A model generated the notes under the pieces. It saw nothing but the letters and a program-made list of their open reading frames with translations. It was not told the origin of the DNA and made no database searches. The translations under genes and the position numbers were made by a program. DNA of 6,548 nt, from the NCBI GenBank assembly GCA_013335275.1, contig JAAXVX010000082.1, positions 1 through 6,548 of the forward strand, given 5' to 3'. Position 1 is the stretch's first letter; every line of letters begins with the position of its first letter. This DNA is from Bacteroidales bacterium (GTDB lineage: Bacteria; Bacteroidota; Bacteroidia; Bacteroidales; UBA932). Below are positions 6,269-6,548 of this stretch, one piece after another.

Positions 6269-6548
6269 ATTCTGTATCAAGCTGAACCTCAGCTATTTTA
6301 GACGGAAAAACTTTCCCGATTATTTTGGCGTCGATTCCAAATTTTTGTGAGATCTCTATTATCTCAGCAGCAATCTCTTCCGGAACATAAATCTCCATAC
6401 GGTGACCCATATTGAACACTTTGTACATCTCTTCCCACGGGCTGTTGGATTCTTTCTGAATTGTTCTGAAAAGCGGAGGGACCGGAAACAAATTGTCTTT
6501 TACAATCAGTAATTTGTCTACAAAATGAAGTATTTTGGTTTGAGAGCC
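6243..6548 (-). CDS. purM: Phosphoribosylformylglycinamidine cyclo-ligase, C-terminal part
   Basis: PurM (AIR synthetase) closes the imidazole ring in purine biosynthesis, converting FGAM and ATP to AIR in the cytoplasm. Only the last 101 residues are in the window; the 5' end lies beyond the right edge and the frame is open to base 6548. The visible part begins GSQTKILHFVDKL and continues through NLFPVPPLFRTIQ and MYKVFNMGHRMEIYVPE, which are blocks I recognise from Bacteroidota PurM proteins. The end, DAKIIGKVFPSKIAEVQL, matches the usual family C-terminus and is followed by a short tail, with stop TAG at 6243-6245. A TTG at 6491 is an internal Leu codon and not a start. The tail overlaps the beginning of the racemase-like lipoprotein gene, so purM is probably the upstream partner in its transcript. 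Confidence 0.94.
   Translation of the reverse strand, partial: GSQTKILHFVDKLLIVKDNLFPVPPLFRTIQKESNSPWEEMYKVFNMGHRMEIYVPEEIAAEIIEISQKFGIDAKIIGKVFPSKIAEVQLDTEYGKFIYNK

Noticed and set aside
4336..6350. Plus-strand open frames at 4336-4545, 4766-5065, 4827-5051, 5231-5437, 5626-5826 and 6126-6350, and minus-strand 5302-5535
   Set aside because: They are shadows of the exonuclease and racemase-like genes in other frames; the translations are low-complexity or without recognisable motifs.
1..6548. A defence system, CRISPR array, insertion sequence or other new multi-gene system
   Set aside because: No tandem repeats, transposase, nuclease-helicase pairs or toxin-antitoxin-like small genes are present. 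The exonuclease alone does not indicate a defence system.

Overview
The window looks like chromosomal DNA from a member of the Bacteroidota, probably a Bacteroidales-like lineage. The grounds are the PurM C-terminus with the VFNMGHRMEIYV block typical of that phylum, AT-rich start regions without convincing Shine-Dalgarno sequences, two matches to the Bacteroidota -7 promoter element (TAnnTTTG), and a lipoprotein signal of the SCS type. I cannot name a genus from the sequence alone.

All genes lie on the minus strand, so the biological order runs from right to left and there is almost no non-coding DNA. First comes the 3' end of purM (purine biosynthesis). Its end overlaps the start of a predicted lipoprotein with a complete glutamate/aspartate racemase core. 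That gene overlaps a small DEDDy 3'-5' exonuclease. After a short gap follows an RlmI-like 23S rRNA cytosine methyltransferase, then a free methionine-(R)-sulfoxide reductase (GAF fold). Last is a large exported M1 metallo-aminopeptidase that runs off the left edge, with no stop codon inside the window. The aminopeptidase fills positions 1-2430 as one uninterrupted frame. No stretch longer than about 45 bases lacks a gene, and I see no RNA gene, mobile element or CRISPR array.

The spacing (overlaps of 26 and 11 bases, gaps of 14, about 42 and 10 bases) suggests co-transcription from purM leftward, with possible extra promoters before the sulfoxide reductase and before the aminopeptidase. The genes do not form one obvious pathway. 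A modest functional link is possible between the aminopeptidase, which would release amino acids from peptides outside the cytoplasm, and the reductase, which would repair free oxidised methionine in the cytoplasm.

The most unusual item is the racemase-like lipoprotein. Glutamate racemase (MurI) is normally a cytoplasmic protein of about 265 residues, whereas this one has 488 residues, a lipobox, an internal insertion and a longer C-terminus, yet keeps every catalytic motif I can check. The rest of the window is ordinary housekeeping and accessory metabolism.
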